Shown here: positions 27,720-36,914 of the stretch, in pieces | Layout of the letters: each line of letters starts with the position of its first letter | Position numbering within the stretch: the stretch's first letter is position 1 | Assembly: GCF_003952505.1 (NCBI RefSeq) | Contig: NZ_CP034450.1 | Span: 2,914,001-2,978,000 of the forward strand | DNA length: 64,000 nucleotides | Source of the DNA: Mesorhizobium sp. M4B.F.Ca.ET.058.02.1.1 | Lineage (GTDB): Bacteria > Pseudomonadota > Alphaproteobacteria > Rhizobiales > Rhizobiaceae | Direction: 5' to 3' | Translations under genes and position numbers: made by a program | Notes under the pieces: model-generated | Told to the model about the DNA's origin: nothing | Database searches by the model: none | The model's input: only the letters and a program-made list of their open reading frames with translations

Positions 27720-28823
27720 TTATTCGGCGGCGAGAACCGTTTCGGCCTGCCTTGCTTCCAGCTCGCGCACAAGCGGGATGACGTGCTTGCCGAAATACTC
27801 GACCTCTTCCTGGAAATGCAGGAAGCCGAGCAGGATAAGATCGGCGCCGGCGCGCTTCAGCTCGACGATGCGCTCGGCCACCTGCCTCGGCGTGCCGATC
27901 AGGTTCGAGCGGAAGCCGTCATTGTACTGCACTAGGTCGTCGAAGGACGATTTCGCCCAGTTGCCCTCGCCTTCCGGCGAGGCTTTGCCGGCGTTCTTGA
28001 CCTCGTGGCCGAAGGCGTTGACCGCTTCCGGATTGGCCTTGGCGATGATCTCGGCCAGCACGGCCTTCGCCTCTTCCTCGGTCTTGCGCACGATGGCGAA
28101 GGCGTTAACGCCGACCTTGACCGAATGGTCGTTGGCCTTGGCCTTGGCCTGGATGTCGTCGACCTGCCTGGCGATCCCCTCCGGCGTATTGCCGTTGGTG
28201 AAATACCAGTCGGACACGCGGGAGGCCATGTCGCGGGCCGCGCGCGACGAGCCGCCCTGGAAGATTTCCGGCAGCGGCTGCGGCGGCTTCGGCTTCAGCG
28301 AGTACTGGTTGAAGCGGTAGAAGTCGCCGCGGAAGGTGAAACTGTCCTCGGTCCAGATTCCGCGCAGCGCGCGGATGAACTCTTCCGAGCGCCGATAGCG
28401 TTCGTCATGGTCGAGCCAGTGCTCGCCGATGGCGTGGAACTCGCCGCGGAACCAGCCGGAGACGAGATTGATGGCGACACGGCCATTGGTCAGGTAGCTG
28501 ATGGTGGCGAGCTGCTTGGCGGCCAGCGCCGGATTCCACGGACCGGGCAGGATCGCTGCGATCACCTTCAGGCTTGTGGTGGCGGCAAGCAGGTCATGGC
28601 TGAACGACACCGATTCATGCTGCTCGTCGGCGCCGTAGCCGGCGGTGAAGCGTATCTGGCTCAACGCATAATCGAAGCCGGCCTTCTCGGCGATCTGGGC
28701 CAGCTTGCGGTTGTACTCCGCCGAATGATTGGTCCTCTGCTCGATGTTCGAGATGACGAGCCCGCCCGAGACGTTCGGTACCCAATAGGCGAATTTGACT
28801 GCGTCGCGATCGTTCTGTGGCAT
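27720..28823 (-). CDS. sfnG: FMNH2-dependent dimethylsulfone monooxygenase
   Basis: 367 residues from ATG 28823 (MPQNDRDAVKFAYWVPNVSG). It is a luciferase-like (LLM) TIM barrel of the SfnG/SsuD group: AGFDYALSQIRFTAGYGADE, AAILPGPWNPALAAKQLATI, NGRVAINLVSGWFRGEFHAI, PEIFQGGSSRAARDMASRVS. SfnG converts dimethyl sulfone with O2 and FMNH2 to methanesulfinate. As first gene of an operon that continues with a LIV-type transporter, sfnB and msuE it defines the operon as organosulfur uptake and oxidation. The 10-bp motif at 28887-28896 lies upstream. Confidence 0.93.
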   Translation of the reverse strand: MPQNDRDAVKFAYWVPNVSGGLVISNIEQRTNHSAEYNRKLAQIAEKAGFDYALSQIRFTAGYGADEQHESVSFSHDLLAATTSLKVIAAILPGPWNPALAAKQLATISYLTNGRVAINLVSGWFRGEFHAIGEHWLDHDERYRRSEEFIRALRGIWTEDSFTFRGDFYRFNQYSLKPKPPQPLPEIFQGGSSRAARDMASRVSDWYFTNGNTPEGIARQVDDIQAKAKANDHSVKVGVNAFAIVRKTEEEAKAVLAEIIAKANPEAVNAFGHEVKNAGKASPEGEGNWAKSSFDDLVQYNDGFRSNLIGTPRQVAERIVELKRAGADLILLGFLHFQEEVEYFGKHVIPLVRELEARQAETVLAAE

Positions 28824-28886
28824 GAAAATCTCCCGGCTTGGCCTGTCCCAACAATTGGTCCGGCGGTGGCCGAACGTGCGGACAAT

Positions 28887-28896
28887 TATTAGTCTA
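28887..28896 (-). promoter_or_regulatory. Shared sulfur-operon motif upstream of sfnG
   Basis: Minus strand TAGACTAATA, 64-73 bases before sfnG, in an AT-rich stretch. Near copies precede ssuD, tauA and the DszA-like gene. Candidate site for a sulfur-starvation regulator (CysB/Cbl type); inference. Confidence 0.4.
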
Positions 28897-28986
28897 TTGA
28901 GTATATATACAAAGTAGGATTTTCCGTTTTCACGGCCACGCCCGGACGGAAATACCAATTCGCACAGCCGCATCCGTTGCGGATTT

Positions 28987-30408
28987 TCAGCCCGCGGCCG
29001 GGATCGAAGGCAGGGCGCCGAGCCGGCCTTCGATTTCCGAGGCGACCGCCTGCGCATGGCGAGCGACTTCCGGCAGCCCCATCAACTCGCCAAAAGTGCC
29101 GCGCGCCAGCGGACCGGCGACGAACAGCCCCGCAAGCGGCGCGCCCTTAGGGCCGACGGCACGGCTATCGAGGCCTGTTTCTATGCCGAGCCCATGACGA
29201 TCGGCCCTGATCAGGCCGGCCTCGGCAAGCGAACGCAACGCGGGGTTGAGGTGGAGCGCCTTGCCATGCGCCGGTCCCGTGGTGTTCACCACGGTGTCGA
29301 ATTGCAGCGTCTCGATCTGCTTTTGGCCGCGCCGCCGCAGGCTAACCGCCAGGCGATCCCCGTCCTGCTTCGAGGCCACCAGACTGGCCGCGATGTTGTC
29401 GAACGTGCCCTCGGCACGGCGGCGCTCGAGCACGCTGGCGACCTGCGGCGCGATCCTGAAGCGATGCACGTCCCAGAAGACGCGCAGCCGGCGCACCAGC
29501 CGCATGCGTTCTTCAGTGCCGAGCGCAGACCACACCAGCGGTCCCTGCAAGCGAAGCTGATCGAAGACCGACTGCCAGTTGACGCCGGCGGCCTCGGCTG
29601 CCGCCAATGTCGAACGAACGCGCTCGAGCAATGCAAGCGCGGTGCTGGCCGGCGCCGAGACGAAATCGCCGAACGGTTCGCCGCGAACATCCGGATGCCC
29701 GCGCGAGCGCAGCCCATGCCGCGACACGGCCAGGATGCGGCCGCGATGGCCGCGGCGGTCGAGCTCGGCGACGGTGTCGGCCGAGGTCAGGCCGGAGCCG
29801 ACGATCAACACCGACGCCCCGGGAGCGATCGAACCGAGCGCATCCCGGGCATACACATCGGCAACGAAGCCGCGCGTGGCGGCGACCGGCTTCAGGAAGG
29901 CAGGAACATCGGGCGACGGGTGCGTCATGGCAAGAACGACCACGTCGGCCGAGATCGGCTGATCCGAGGTGAAAACAGTCCAGCCGCCGTCGCTGCTGCG
30001 CCTCACCTTCCGCACGTCGTCACGCAGGTGGCGGACCGCTCCAGTCTCGACAAAAGGCGCCAGCTGTTCGGCGACATAGCGGCCGAAGACCCGCCGCCTC
30101 GGAAAGACGTCGCCGTTGCGCCAGACCGAGTCCGGATCGCGCCCGACTTCACCGTCGTGGGCGAGCCAGCGCAAGAAATGCTCGGGCTCGTCCGGGACCA
30201 GGCTCATCCTGGCCGCGGGAACGTTGACGCGATGCGACGGCTCCTCGCTGGAATAGGCTAGCCCGCCACCCAGGAACGGGCGCGGCTCGATCACCGTGAC
30301 GGATGCATGCGGACGCTGCCTGGCCAGGTGCCAGGCAACGGCCGCGCCCGAGAAACCGCCACCGAGGATGGCGATATGGCTTCGCGGCCGGGGCGGCAGC
30401 GCGTTCAC
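28987..30408 (-). CDS. FAD/NAD(P)-binding protein of sulfur cluster, paralogue 1
   Basis: 473 residues. Rossmann FAD motif [18 protein letters not shown] at the N-terminus, [33 protein letters not shown], a second dinucleotide motif [18 protein letters not shown] near residue 195, and a late [20 protein letters not shown]. It is of the FAD_NAD-binding family that rhizobial genomes often carry beside sulfonate genes; its reaction is not established. The start overlaps the ssuD stop by four bases, so the two are translationally coupled. A paralogue is at 35522. It may supply reduced flavin or oxidise a desulfurisation intermediate (inference). Confidence 0.82.
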   Translation of the reverse strand: MNALPPRPRSHIAILGGGFSGAAVAWHLARQRPHASVTVIEPRPFLGGGLAYSSEEPSHRVNVPAARMSLVPDEPEHFLRWLAHDGEVGRDPDSVWRNGDVFPRRRVFGRYVAEQLAPFVETGAVRHLRDDVRKVRRSSDGGWTVFTSDQPISADVVVLAMTHPSPDVPAFLKPVAATRGFVADVYARDALGSIAPGASVLIVGSGLTSADTVAELDRRGHRGRILAVSRHGLRSRGHPDVRGEPFGDFVSAPASTALALLERVRSTLAAAEAAGVNWQSVFDQLRLQGPLVWSALGTEERMRLVRRLRVFWDVHRFRIAPQVASVLERRRAEGTFDNIAASLVASKQDGDRLAVSLRRRGQKQIETLQFDTVVNTTGPAHGKALHLNPALRSLAEAGLIRADRHGLGIETGLDSRAVGPKGAPLAGLFVAGPLARGTFGELMGLPEVARHAQAVASEIEGRLGALPSIPAAG

Positions 30409-31577
30409 GATGCGCTGGCGAGCGATTTCGGCCGATGGTCGCCGGCGATGGTCTCGCCGAACGGACCCGTATTGACGGAGGAACCTGCGACCTTGACCAG
30501 GTGGTCGGTCGGCAAATGCGGCAGCACCAGCTCGCCGAAGCGATAGGCTTCCTCGAGATGCGGATAGCCCGACAGGATGAAGGTGTCGATGCCAAGCCGG
30601 CGGTACTCGTCGATGCGCTGGGCGATCGTGGCGGGATCGCCGACAAGTGCCGTGCCGGCGCCGCCCCGCACCAGCCCGACGCCGGCCCAGAGGTTCGGCG
30701 CGATCTCAAGCTTCGACCGGTCGCCGCCATGCAGCGCGCTCATTCGCGCCTGGCCGACAGAGTCCATGCGGGCAAACACCTTCTGCGCCGAGGCGATGGT
30801 CGCATCGTCGAGCCGGCTGATCAGCCGGTCGGCGGCCGCCCAGGCTTCCGCCGTCGTCTCGCGGGCGATGACATGCAGGCGGATGCCGAAGGAGAGCTTG
30901 CGGCCCGCCTTGTCGGCGAGCTTGCGCACGCCGTCGAGCTTACGCTCGACATCGGCCGGCGGCTCGCCCCAGGTCAGGTACTTGTCGATTTCCTCGGCAG
31001 CCACGACGGACCCGGCGTCGGACGAGCCGCCGAAATAGAGCGGCGGATAGGGCGCCTGGACCGGCGGGAACAGCAGCCGGCCATCCTCGATGTGGAAATG
31101 CCGGCCCTCGTGCTCGACCGTCTCGCCACGCAGCAGCCGCTTGTAGACCTGCAAGAACTCCTGCGTCACCTCGTAGCGCTCGGCATGCGACAGGAAGATG
31201 CCGTCGCCCTTGTTTTCAAGCGGATCGCCGCCGGTGACCACGTTGATCAGCAGCCGGCCGTTGGAGATGCGGTCGAGCGTCGCCGTCATGCGCGCGGCAA
31301 GCGTCGGCGATTGCAGGCCCGGCCGCACCGCGACCAGGAAGCGCAGCCGTTTCGTCAGCGGCGCCAGCGCTGAGGCGACGACCCAGGAATCCTCGCATGA
31401 TCTACCGGTCGGCAAAAGCACACCATAGTAGCCAAGCGTGTCGGCCGCTTGCGCCACCTGGGTCAGATAGTCGAGATCGACCGCCCTGCCACCTTCGGAT
31501 GTTCCGAGATATCGGCTATCGCCATGCGTCGGCAGGAACCACAGCACCTTGATGCGATCGGGAATTTCGGCACTCAT
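30405..31577 (-). CDS. ssuD: FMNH2-dependent alkanesulfonate monooxygenase
   Basis: 390 residues from ATG 31577 ([20 protein letters not shown]); a TTG five codons earlier is an alternative. LLM barrel with SsuD hallmarks: [52 protein letters not shown] and [13 protein letters not shown]. The length is close to the 381-residue E. coli enzyme. It cleaves C-S bonds of alkanesulfonates to aldehyde and sulfite using FMNH2. It overlaps the FAD-protein gene downstream; tauABC lie upstream on the same strand but are separated by 341 bases and a 64-residue frame, so ssuD may have its own promoter. Confidence 0.94.
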   Translation of the reverse strand: MSAEIPDRIKVLWFLPTHGDSRYLGTSEGGRAVDLDYLTQVAQAADTLGYYGVLLPTGRSCEDSWVVASALAPLTKRLRFLVAVRPGLQSPTLAARMTATLDRISNGRLLINVVTGGDPLENKGDGIFLSHAERYEVTQEFLQVYKRLLRGETVEHEGRHFHIEDGRLLFPPVQAPYPPLYFGGSSDAGSVVAAEEIDKYLTWGEPPADVERKLDGVRKLADKAGRKLSFGIRLHVIARETTAEAWAAADRLISRLDDATIASAQKVFARMDSVGQARMSALHGGDRSKLEIAPNLWAGVGLVRGGAGTALVGDPATIAQRIDEYRRLGIDTFILSGYPHLEEAYRFGELVLPHLPTDHLVKVAGSSVNTGPFGETIAGDHRPKSLASAS

Positions 31578-31638
31578 GTCTATTGTTCTCAAGAGACTAA
31601 CTCCAGTTCGTGACAGCGGCTAACTGCTATCATCAAGC

Positions 31639-31648
31639 ATAAAGTCTA
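31639..31648 (-). promoter_or_regulatory. Shared sulfur-operon motif upstream of ssuD
   Basis: Minus strand TAGACTTTAT, 62-71 bases before the ssuD ATG; same motif as upstream of sfnG, tauA and the DszA-like gene. Confidence 0.4.
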
Positions 31649-31889
31649 GGATTGTTGAGATTGTACCTTCTATTTCGGGGCTGGATCCTGGAATTCTTTA
31701 TCAAACACCTGATTTTCCTGCGGAATGGCAGCGAGCGCTAACCAACGAGTTGAGCGTCATCGCGTTAACGTCTTCGGCGCCGGGGTATCTCCCCGCCGGT
31801 TGGAAGACGGTTCTAGGCGACGGTTATGATTTGGTAGACGAACAACCTTGCGAGTTGGACTCGCAAGCCGGAATTGTTTTCTGCGCATC

Positions 31890-31900
31890 GGGGGGGGGGG
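31890..31900. repeat. Poly-G tract (11 bases)
   Basis: Eleven consecutive G on the plus strand in the ssuD/tau intergenic region, a candidate for length variation by slippage or for assembly error. Confidence 0.8.
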
Positions 31901-31918
31901 CGGATCCGGTCGACGAGG

Positions 31919-32113
31919 TCACTGCGACCAGTACTGCCAGGCCCAGTAAAAACTTTCGTCGCGTGGCGGCAGGCGATCGCGCCCGGGGTCCAGCCGCACC
32001 GGCGCCGGCGATTTCGGTTCGTTCAGCGGCGTCTCCGACGCCACGGCTTCCTTTGTGCTGGCAAGCAGCCAGTCGCCGACCTGGGCGAAAAGCACGGCGG
32101 TGGAATGGTTCAT
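31919..32113 (-). CDS. Small protein at the end of the tau operon
   Basis: 64 residues if the third of three consecutive ATG codons (32113) is used, which is best placed behind AAGGAGA. The product starts MNHSTAVLFAQVGDWLLAST, has a short amphipathic N-terminal segment, a Pro/Arg-rich middle and ends SFYWAWQYWSQ. I do not recognise it. It lies 20 bases after the tauC-like stop on the same strand, so it belongs to that operon. The strong ribosome site is the main evidence. Confidence 0.6.
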   Translation of the reverse strand: MNHSTAVLFAQVGDWLLASTKEAVASETPLNEPKSPAPVRLDPGRDRLPPRDESFYWAWQYWSQ

Positions 32114-32133
32114 CATCATTCTCCTTGTTTCGC

Positions 32134-32994
32134 TCAGTCCTTGCCCGCCCAGGGAACCAGCGCGCGCTCGACCCTGCGGATGACGAACTCCAGCGCGAAG
32201 GCGATGGTCGCGATCACCAGGATGCCCATCACCACCACGTCGGTCACCAGGAACTGCGCCGCCGACTGGATCATGAAGCCTAGCCCGCGTGTGGCCGCCA
32301 CCAGTTCGGCGGCCACCAGCGTCGACCAGCCGGCGCCGAGCGCGATGCGCAGGCCGGTGAGGATCGAGGGCAAGGCGCTGGGCAGCATGACATGGCGAAC
32401 GACCTGCCTCCGCGTCGCGCCGAGCGAACGCGCTGCGTCGATGCGCTCGCGCGAGACGCCGCGCACCCCGGCGGCGGTCGACAGCGCCACCGGCGCCAGC
32501 ATGGCGATCGCGATCACCAGGATCTTCGACGATTCTCCAATGCCGAACCAGATGACGATCAGCGGCAGATAAGCGAGCGGCGGGATCGGGCGCAGGAATT
32601 CGAGCAGCGGATCGAAGACGCCGCGCCCGATCTGGCTGATGCCGATGGCGAGCCCGACCGGAACGCCGATGACGATGGCCGCGATCAGCGCCGCGAACAC
32701 GCGCCAGAGGCTGGCGGCGACATGCTGGAGCAGCGTCGCATCGACGAAACCCTCGCGGGCGACTGTGACGAACTTTGCCCAGACGGCGGCGGGCGACGGG
32801 AGGAAGACCGGTGACACCAGCTGCAGCTCGGCCGATGCAGCCCATGCCGCCAACAGCGCAAGAAGGGTGATCGCGCTGATCAGGCGCGCTGAAACGCCCC
32901 TGCGGTTCCGCCGCGGCCGCGACCATGGCACCGACAGGGCGTCATTCTCGCCGGCCCTTGCTGCCGGCCGCTCCGTGTAGCTGCCAACGCTCAT
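32134..32994 (-). CDS. tauC: Taurine/sulfonate ABC permease
   Basis: 286 residues, six predicted membrane segments. It follows E. coli TauC along its length: LQLVSPVFLPSPAAVWAKF, LEFLRPIPPLAYLPLIVIWF, the EAA loop ERIDAARSLGATRRQVVRHV, GLRIALGAGWSTLVAAEL and RGLGFMIQSAAQFL. It forms the inner-membrane channel for taurine or short alkanesulfonates. The start overlaps the tauB stop by ATGA. An N-terminal extension of about 35 polar residues precedes the first membrane segment. Confidence 0.92.
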   Translation of the reverse strand: MSVGSYTERPAARAGENDALSVPWSRPRRNRRGVSARLISAITLLALLAAWAASAELQLVSPVFLPSPAAVWAKFVTVAREGFVDATLLQHVAASLWRVFAALIAAIVIGVPVGLAIGISQIGRGVFDPLLEFLRPIPPLAYLPLIVIWFGIGESSKILVIAIAMLAPVALSTAAGVRGVSRERIDAARSLGATRRQVVRHVMLPSALPSILTGLRIALGAGWSTLVAAELVAATRGLGFMIQSAAQFLVTDVVVMGILVIATIAFALEFVIRRVERALVPWAGKD

Positions 32995-33779
32995 GCCGGC
33001 TCTCCTTCGAAAATCGTGTCAGTCAACTCGGCGCGGGCTGCGGCGAAAGCCGGATCCGCCTTGATCGCGCGGATCGGCTCGCCGCCGGCATAACGCCGGC
33101 CGAATTCGGTCTCGAAGCTGCGCACGACATGGCCGGGTCCCGGCGCCAGCACGACGATACGGGTGGCAAGCACCAGCGCTTCCTCGATGCCGTGTGTGAC
33201 CATCAGCACGCCGACTTCGGCAGCCGCCCACAGATCGAGCAGCGTCGTCTGCATGCGCTCGCGCGTCAGCGCGTCGAGCGCGCCGAGCGGCTCATCGAGG
33301 AGAAGAAATTCCGGCTCGGCAGCAAGCGCGCGCGCCAAGCCGACGCGCTGGCGCATGCCGCCGGAAAGTTCCCAAATTCGCTTGTCGCCGGCACTGTCGA
33401 GCTTGACGAGCTTGAGCAATTCGTCGGCGTGCCGCGCCCGCTTCTCGGCGCTCACGCCGCGCAGCTTGAGCGCGAAGGCGACGTTTTCGCGCGCGGTCAG
33501 CCAAGGAAACAGCGCATCATTCTGGAACACCACGGCGCGGTCTGGCCCGGGCGCGGTGATCGGCTGGCCGGCGATCGTGGCCCGGCCACGCGCCGGCTCC
33601 ACCAGTCCGGCGGCGACGTTGAGCAGCGAGGTCTTGCCGCAGCCTGAGCGGCCGACCAGCACGACGAAGTCGCCCCTGCCGGATTCGCTTTTGCCGATGT
33701 CGATCGAGACACGCTCGACCGCGGGGGCCGGCTGGCCGTCATAATGCACGGTGACGTTATCGAGCGTCAGATGCGGCAT
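32991..33779 (-). CDS. tauB: Taurine/sulfonate ABC transporter ATPase
   Basis: 262 residues from ATG 33779 (MPHLTLDNVTVHYDGQPAPA); a longer open frame upstream is not coding. Walker A GRSGCGKTS, FQNDALFPWLTARENV, signature LSGGMRQRVGLARAL, Walker B FLLLDEPLGALDALT and switch VTHGIEEAL, as in TauB/SsuB. It powers TauC. It is separated by 120 bases from tauA and overlaps tauC. Confidence 0.92.
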   Translation of the reverse strand: MPHLTLDNVTVHYDGQPAPAVERVSIDIGKSESGRGDFVVLVGRSGCGKTSLLNVAAGLVEPARGRATIAGQPITAPGPDRAVVFQNDALFPWLTARENVAFALKLRGVSAEKRARHADELLKLVKLDSAGDKRIWELSGGMRQRVGLARALAAEPEFLLLDEPLGALDALTRERMQTTLLDLWAAAEVGVLMVTHGIEEALVLATRIVVLAPGPGHVVRSFETEFGRRYAGGEPIRAIKADPAFAAARAELTDTIFEGEPA

Positions 33780-33899
33780 TGGACTCAACACTCTTCTGCT
33801 GGATCGAACGAGGGGCGCCTGTCCCGAACCTGCTCCTCGTAAGCGGTCCGGGACAGGCAGACGCACGGCCAGCGAAGAGGGCCGTGCGAGCTCGCTGCA

Positions 33900-34913
33900 T
33901 CAGTTCGAGGCGAGCGCCTCGATGGCATATTTGGCCGTCGCGTATTTCGAGTAGTCGGGAAGCACCGCGTCGATCTTGCCCTGCTCCTTGAGGAAGGCGG
34001 ACGTCGCCGCGATCGCCTTGACCGTGGCGCCGCCAAGGAACTTGTCGGAGGCCTGCTCGTCGAGCGTCGGGAAGACATAGCCTTTGAGCAGTTCCGGAAC
34101 CTCTTCGAGCTTGGCGCCGGTGAGCTTGGCGATCTTGCCAGCTTCGGGCGAAGAGACCGACCAGGCCTCGGGGTTGGCCAAGTATCGGGCATAGGCCTCA
34201 CCGGTGACCTTGACGAAACCGCGCACCACATCTGGATGTTTTTCCGCGAAGTCGGTGCGCACGATCCAGGCGTCGAAGGTCGGCGCGCCCCAGGCGGCGA
34301 CCTGCGAGGAATCCAGTACCACCTTGCCGGTCGTCTTGATCTGGCCGAGCGCCGGGTCCCAGACATAAGCCCCGTCGATGTCGCCGCGTGCGAAGGCGGC
34401 GGCGATCTCAGGCGGCCTGAGGTTGAGGATCTCGACCGACTTCGGATCGACGTTCTCATGCTTGAGCGCGGCGAGCAGGCTGTAATGCGTCGTCGAGACG
34501 AACGGCACCGCCACCTTCTTGCCGGCGAGGTCGGCGATCTTCTCGATGCCGGCGCCGTTGCGGGCGACCAGCGCTTCCGATTCGCCGATGAGGCCGACGA
34601 CGAAGATGGTCTGGATCGGCAGCTCGCGGCTGGCGGCGGCGGCCAGCGGGCTCGACCCGACATAGCCGATGTCGACCGAGCCGGAGGCGACGGCGGCGAT
34701 CACGTCGGCGCCGGAATCGAATTTCCGCCAGTCGATCGCGGCCTTGGTCGCTTTCTCGTAATCGCCGTCGGCCTGCGGCACCTTTGAAGGCTCAACCACC
34801 GTCTGGTAGCCGATGGTGATTTTTAGGTCTTCCGCCGCGGCCGGGCCGAGCAGGGCGGCGCCCGCGAGCGCGGCGGACGACAGAAGCAGAATGCGTCGTG
34901 AAAGGATTGACAT
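33900..34913 (-). CDS. tauA: Taurine/sulfonate periplasmic binding protein
   Basis: 337 residues: Sec signal 1-27 (RRILLLSSAALAGAALLG, cut after AAA), then a TauA/SsuA-type fold (ITIGYQTVVEPSKVPQADGD, WRKFDSGADVIAAVASGSVD, GYVGSSPLAAAASRELPIQT). The early WRKFDSG and YVGSSP patterns are those of taurine binders. It is the first gene of tauABC; the sulfur motif TAGACTTAAG lies 48-57 bases before its ATG. It provides the substrate for uptake that an enzyme such as SsuD can desulfurise. Confidence 0.93.
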   Translation of the reverse strand: MSILSRRILLLSSAALAGAALLGPAAAEDLKITIGYQTVVEPSKVPQADGDYEKATKAAIDWRKFDSGADVIAAVASGSVDIGYVGSSPLAAAASRELPIQTIFVVGLIGESEALVARNGAGIEKIADLAGKKVAVPFVSTTHYSLLAALKHENVDPKSVEILNLRPPEIAAAFARGDIDGAYVWDPALGQIKTTGKVVLDSSQVAAWGAPTFDAWIVRTDFAEKHPDVVRGFVKVTGEAYARYLANPEAWSVSSPEAGKIAKLTGAKLEEVPELLKGYVFPTLDEQASDKFLGGATVKAIAATSAFLKEQGKIDAVLPDYSKYATAKYAIEALASN

Positions 34914-35411
34914 TGAAAGGCTCCATAACCCCGAGAAGGTGAATTGCCGTTCTATCGTCGCTTAAGTCTATAAGGTTTGTAGAGTTAGATAATTCCAACG
35001 TAGGAGCCTTTATTGGAAAAGTGTCGCCCGCACGGGCGGTTCGGAAGCGCAAAAGGACAGTTGCGAATGCTCGGCTAGATCTCGTCGCAGGTGTTCGAGA
35101 TTGGCTGAAAGGCCCACCGCCTCGCCGTCCTCGGCCTTGACCCGAGGATCCATGCCGTGACCGTTACTTTAGGGTGCAACGGTGCAGAATTCTGAAATGT
35201 GCAGCGCCCCGATGTATCGGAATGGAGACGCTTCGCGACGCATCGACGCTAGCGCTGATGCGGCCCTCCCACGAGCGATCCATGAACGAAAATTCTCGCA
35301 GCCCTTCATCTGGGCAAATCCATGCCTCAAAGGTAGCGGCAATTGGAAAGCTGCCTTCGTGTTTAGCTCGATTAGTATAGTAATCTTATCAACATTGGGA
35401 GTGAGAGAACG
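34914..35411. other. Divergent intergenic region, tauA and FAD gene promoters
   Basis: About 500 bases. The left 100 bases are AT-rich and carry the motif at 34961-34970; the right end (TTAGTATAGTAATC near 35370) is AT-rich again and probably holds the promoter for the plus-strand genes. The middle shows no supportable gene. Confidence 0.5.
34961..34970 (-). promoter_or_regulatory. Shared sulfur-operon motif upstream of tauA
   Basis: Minus strand TAGACTTAAG, preceded by TA to give TATAGACTTAAG. Matches elements before sfnG, ssuD and the DszA-like gene. Confidence 0.42.
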
Positions 35412-35501
35412 ATGCGCGATCTTCTGAACACCGTCCCGGCGATCGTTCGCGGCCTCCAGCCGAGGCCGCCAGCGGCGACGGCTGCAGGCCGATCGAGTTA
35501 A
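35412..35501 (+). CDS. Short leader-like peptide (29 residues)
   Basis: ATG 35412 behind GGGAGTGAGAG opens a 29-codon frame (MRDLLNTVPAIVRGLQPRPP...), ending 20 bases before the FAD-protein start. It is too short to recognise. It could be a leader peptide or chance. Confidence 0.33.
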   Translation: MRDLLNTVPAIVRGLQPRPPAATAAGRSS

Positions 35502-35521
35502 GTCACGTTCGGCCAGCAGCC

Positions 35522-36862
35522 ATGGTTGGACGCGGCAACTCCATCGTCATTGTCGGCGGCGGCGCCAGCGGCGTCGTGCTGGCCGCGCATCTTTTGAAAT
35601 CGCCGAATCCCGATCTGCGCGTCGCGCTGATCGAGAGGCGTCCGCATTTCGGGCAGGGCATGGCCTATTCGACGCTGCTTTCCGCGCATGTGCTCAATGT
35701 CAACGCCTCCGGCATGAGCGCCTATGCCGACGATCCGACCAATTTCGCGCGCTGGGTGCTGGACCGCGGTCTCGCCCAGCCGGATCAGGGCCCGTTCTAC
35801 GCGCCGCGCAGCCTTTATGCCCGCTATCTGAAGGACTTGCTCGACGAACTCGAGGCCCGCGAGCGCGACAGCGGCCGCTTGCGGCTGATCCGCGAGGAGA
35901 GCCTGTCGATCTCGCCGACCCCGTCGGGCGTCGAGGTGGCCTTGGTCAACGGCATCAGCGTCGTCGGTCATCTTGCCGTTTTGGCCACCGGCCATGACGA
36001 GCAGCCGGGCGCTTTCCAGGGTCGCGCCATCCGCATGGGTTCGGAGGCGGACACCGCGCTCGACCCAGAGGCTACTGTCCTGGTGCTCGGCACGGGCTTG
36101 AGCATGGTCGACGCTTTCCTGTCGCTCGAGCAGCGAGGCCATCGCGGCGAGATCATAGCTGTGTCGCGGCGCGGCCTGCTGCCCTCGCCGCATCGCAAGG
36201 GCAATCCGATCAAGCTCGACGTCGCCGACATTCCGCTCGGCACCCAGCTTTCTTATTTCGTCGGCTGGTTCCGCAACCTGATCCGCGAGAACCAGAAGGC
36301 CGGCGGCGATTGGCGCGACGTCGTCGATGGCCTGAGGCCTTTCAACCAGAAGATCTGGCAGAACTGGCCGTCTTCGGCCAAGCGCCGCTTTGTCGAGCAC
36401 ACCAAAGCCTGGTGGGACATTCACCGCCACCGCATAGCGCCAGAGGTCTATGCGCGCGTCACCGAAGCGGTCCGCTCGGGCCGCATCCGCCTCGTCGCCG
36501 GCCGGGTCGTGGAGATCGAGCTGGAGTTCACCGTTCGGATCCAACAGCGCGGCACGCAGGCGCTCGAAACGCTCGAAGTCGCCCGTATCTATGACTGCAT
36601 GGGCATCGCCCGCGATATTTCGAAGACGTCGAACGGCGTCGTGCGCTCGCTGGTCGAGCGCGGCCTGGCGCGGCCCGACCCGCTTCACCTCGGCCTCGAC
36701 GTCACCGCCAATTGCGAGTTGGTCGCGGCCGACGGCACGGTGTCATCCAAGATCCTCGCGATTGGACCGCTGACGCGCGGCACTTTCTTCGAAATCGACG
36801 CCATCCCCGACATTCGCGTCCAGTGCGCAAAGCTCAGCAAGCAATTGCTGGGTTCGGATTGA
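35522..36862 (+). CDS. FAD/NAD(P)-binding protein of sulfur cluster, paralogue 2
   Basis: 446 residues, same family as the gene at 28987: IVIVGGGASGVVLAAHLLKS at the N-terminus, HFGQGMAYSTLLSAHVLNVN, LAVLATGHDEQPG, second dinucleotide motif VLVLGTGLSMVDAFLSLEQ, and LAIGPLTRGTFFEIDAIPDI near the end. There is no membrane segment. It stands divergent from tauA, so it probably responds to the same sulfur signal. The reaction is not known; membership of two sulfur clusters suggests a redox role in organosulfur use (inference). Confidence 0.83.
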   Translation: MVGRGNSIVIVGGGASGVVLAAHLLKSPNPDLRVALIERRPHFGQGMAYSTLLSAHVLNVNASGMSAYADDPTNFARWVLDRGLAQPDQGPFYAPRSLYARYLKDLLDELEARERDSGRLRLIREESLSISPTPSGVEVALVNGISVVGHLAVLATGHDEQPGAFQGRAIRMGSEADTALDPEATVLVLGTGLSMVDAFLSLEQRGHRGEIIAVSRRGLLPSPHRKGNPIKLDVADIPLGTQLSYFVGWFRNLIRENQKAGGDWRDVVDGLRPFNQKIWQNWPSSAKRRFVEHTKAWWDIHRHRIAPEVYARVTEAVRSGRIRLVAGRVVEIELEFTVRIQQRGTQALETLEVARIYDCMGIARDISKTSNGVVRSLVERGLARPDPLHLGLDVTANCELVAADGTVSSKILAIGPLTRGTFFEIDAIPDIRVQCAKLSKQLLGSD

Positions 36863-36914
36863 ACCCGATGGCCGGCAGGCCAGAGCGACTGCCTTGAAAG
36901 ACAAGCGCCCTGCC

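Larger units (their letters stand above)
31578..31918. other. Intergenic with ssuD promoter region and a G11 tract
   Basis: 341 bases, AT-richer near ssuD. It holds the motif TAGACTTTAT (31648-31639 on the minus strand) and, at 31890-31900, an 11-base G run, the longest homopolymer I noticed. A plus-strand frame stays open across it (TTG 31750) but I recognise nothing in it. Confidence 0.5.

Noticed and set aside
31750..32283. Plus-strand TTG frame crossing the G11 tract, considered as a phase-variable gene
   Set aside because: After the tract it becomes antisense shadow of tauC; no ribosome site and no recognisable domain.
35498..36688. 396-codon minus-strand frame opposite the FAD protein
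   Set aside because: Shadow of a gene with two nucleotide-binding motifs on the other strand; composition typical of antisense GC-rich DNA.
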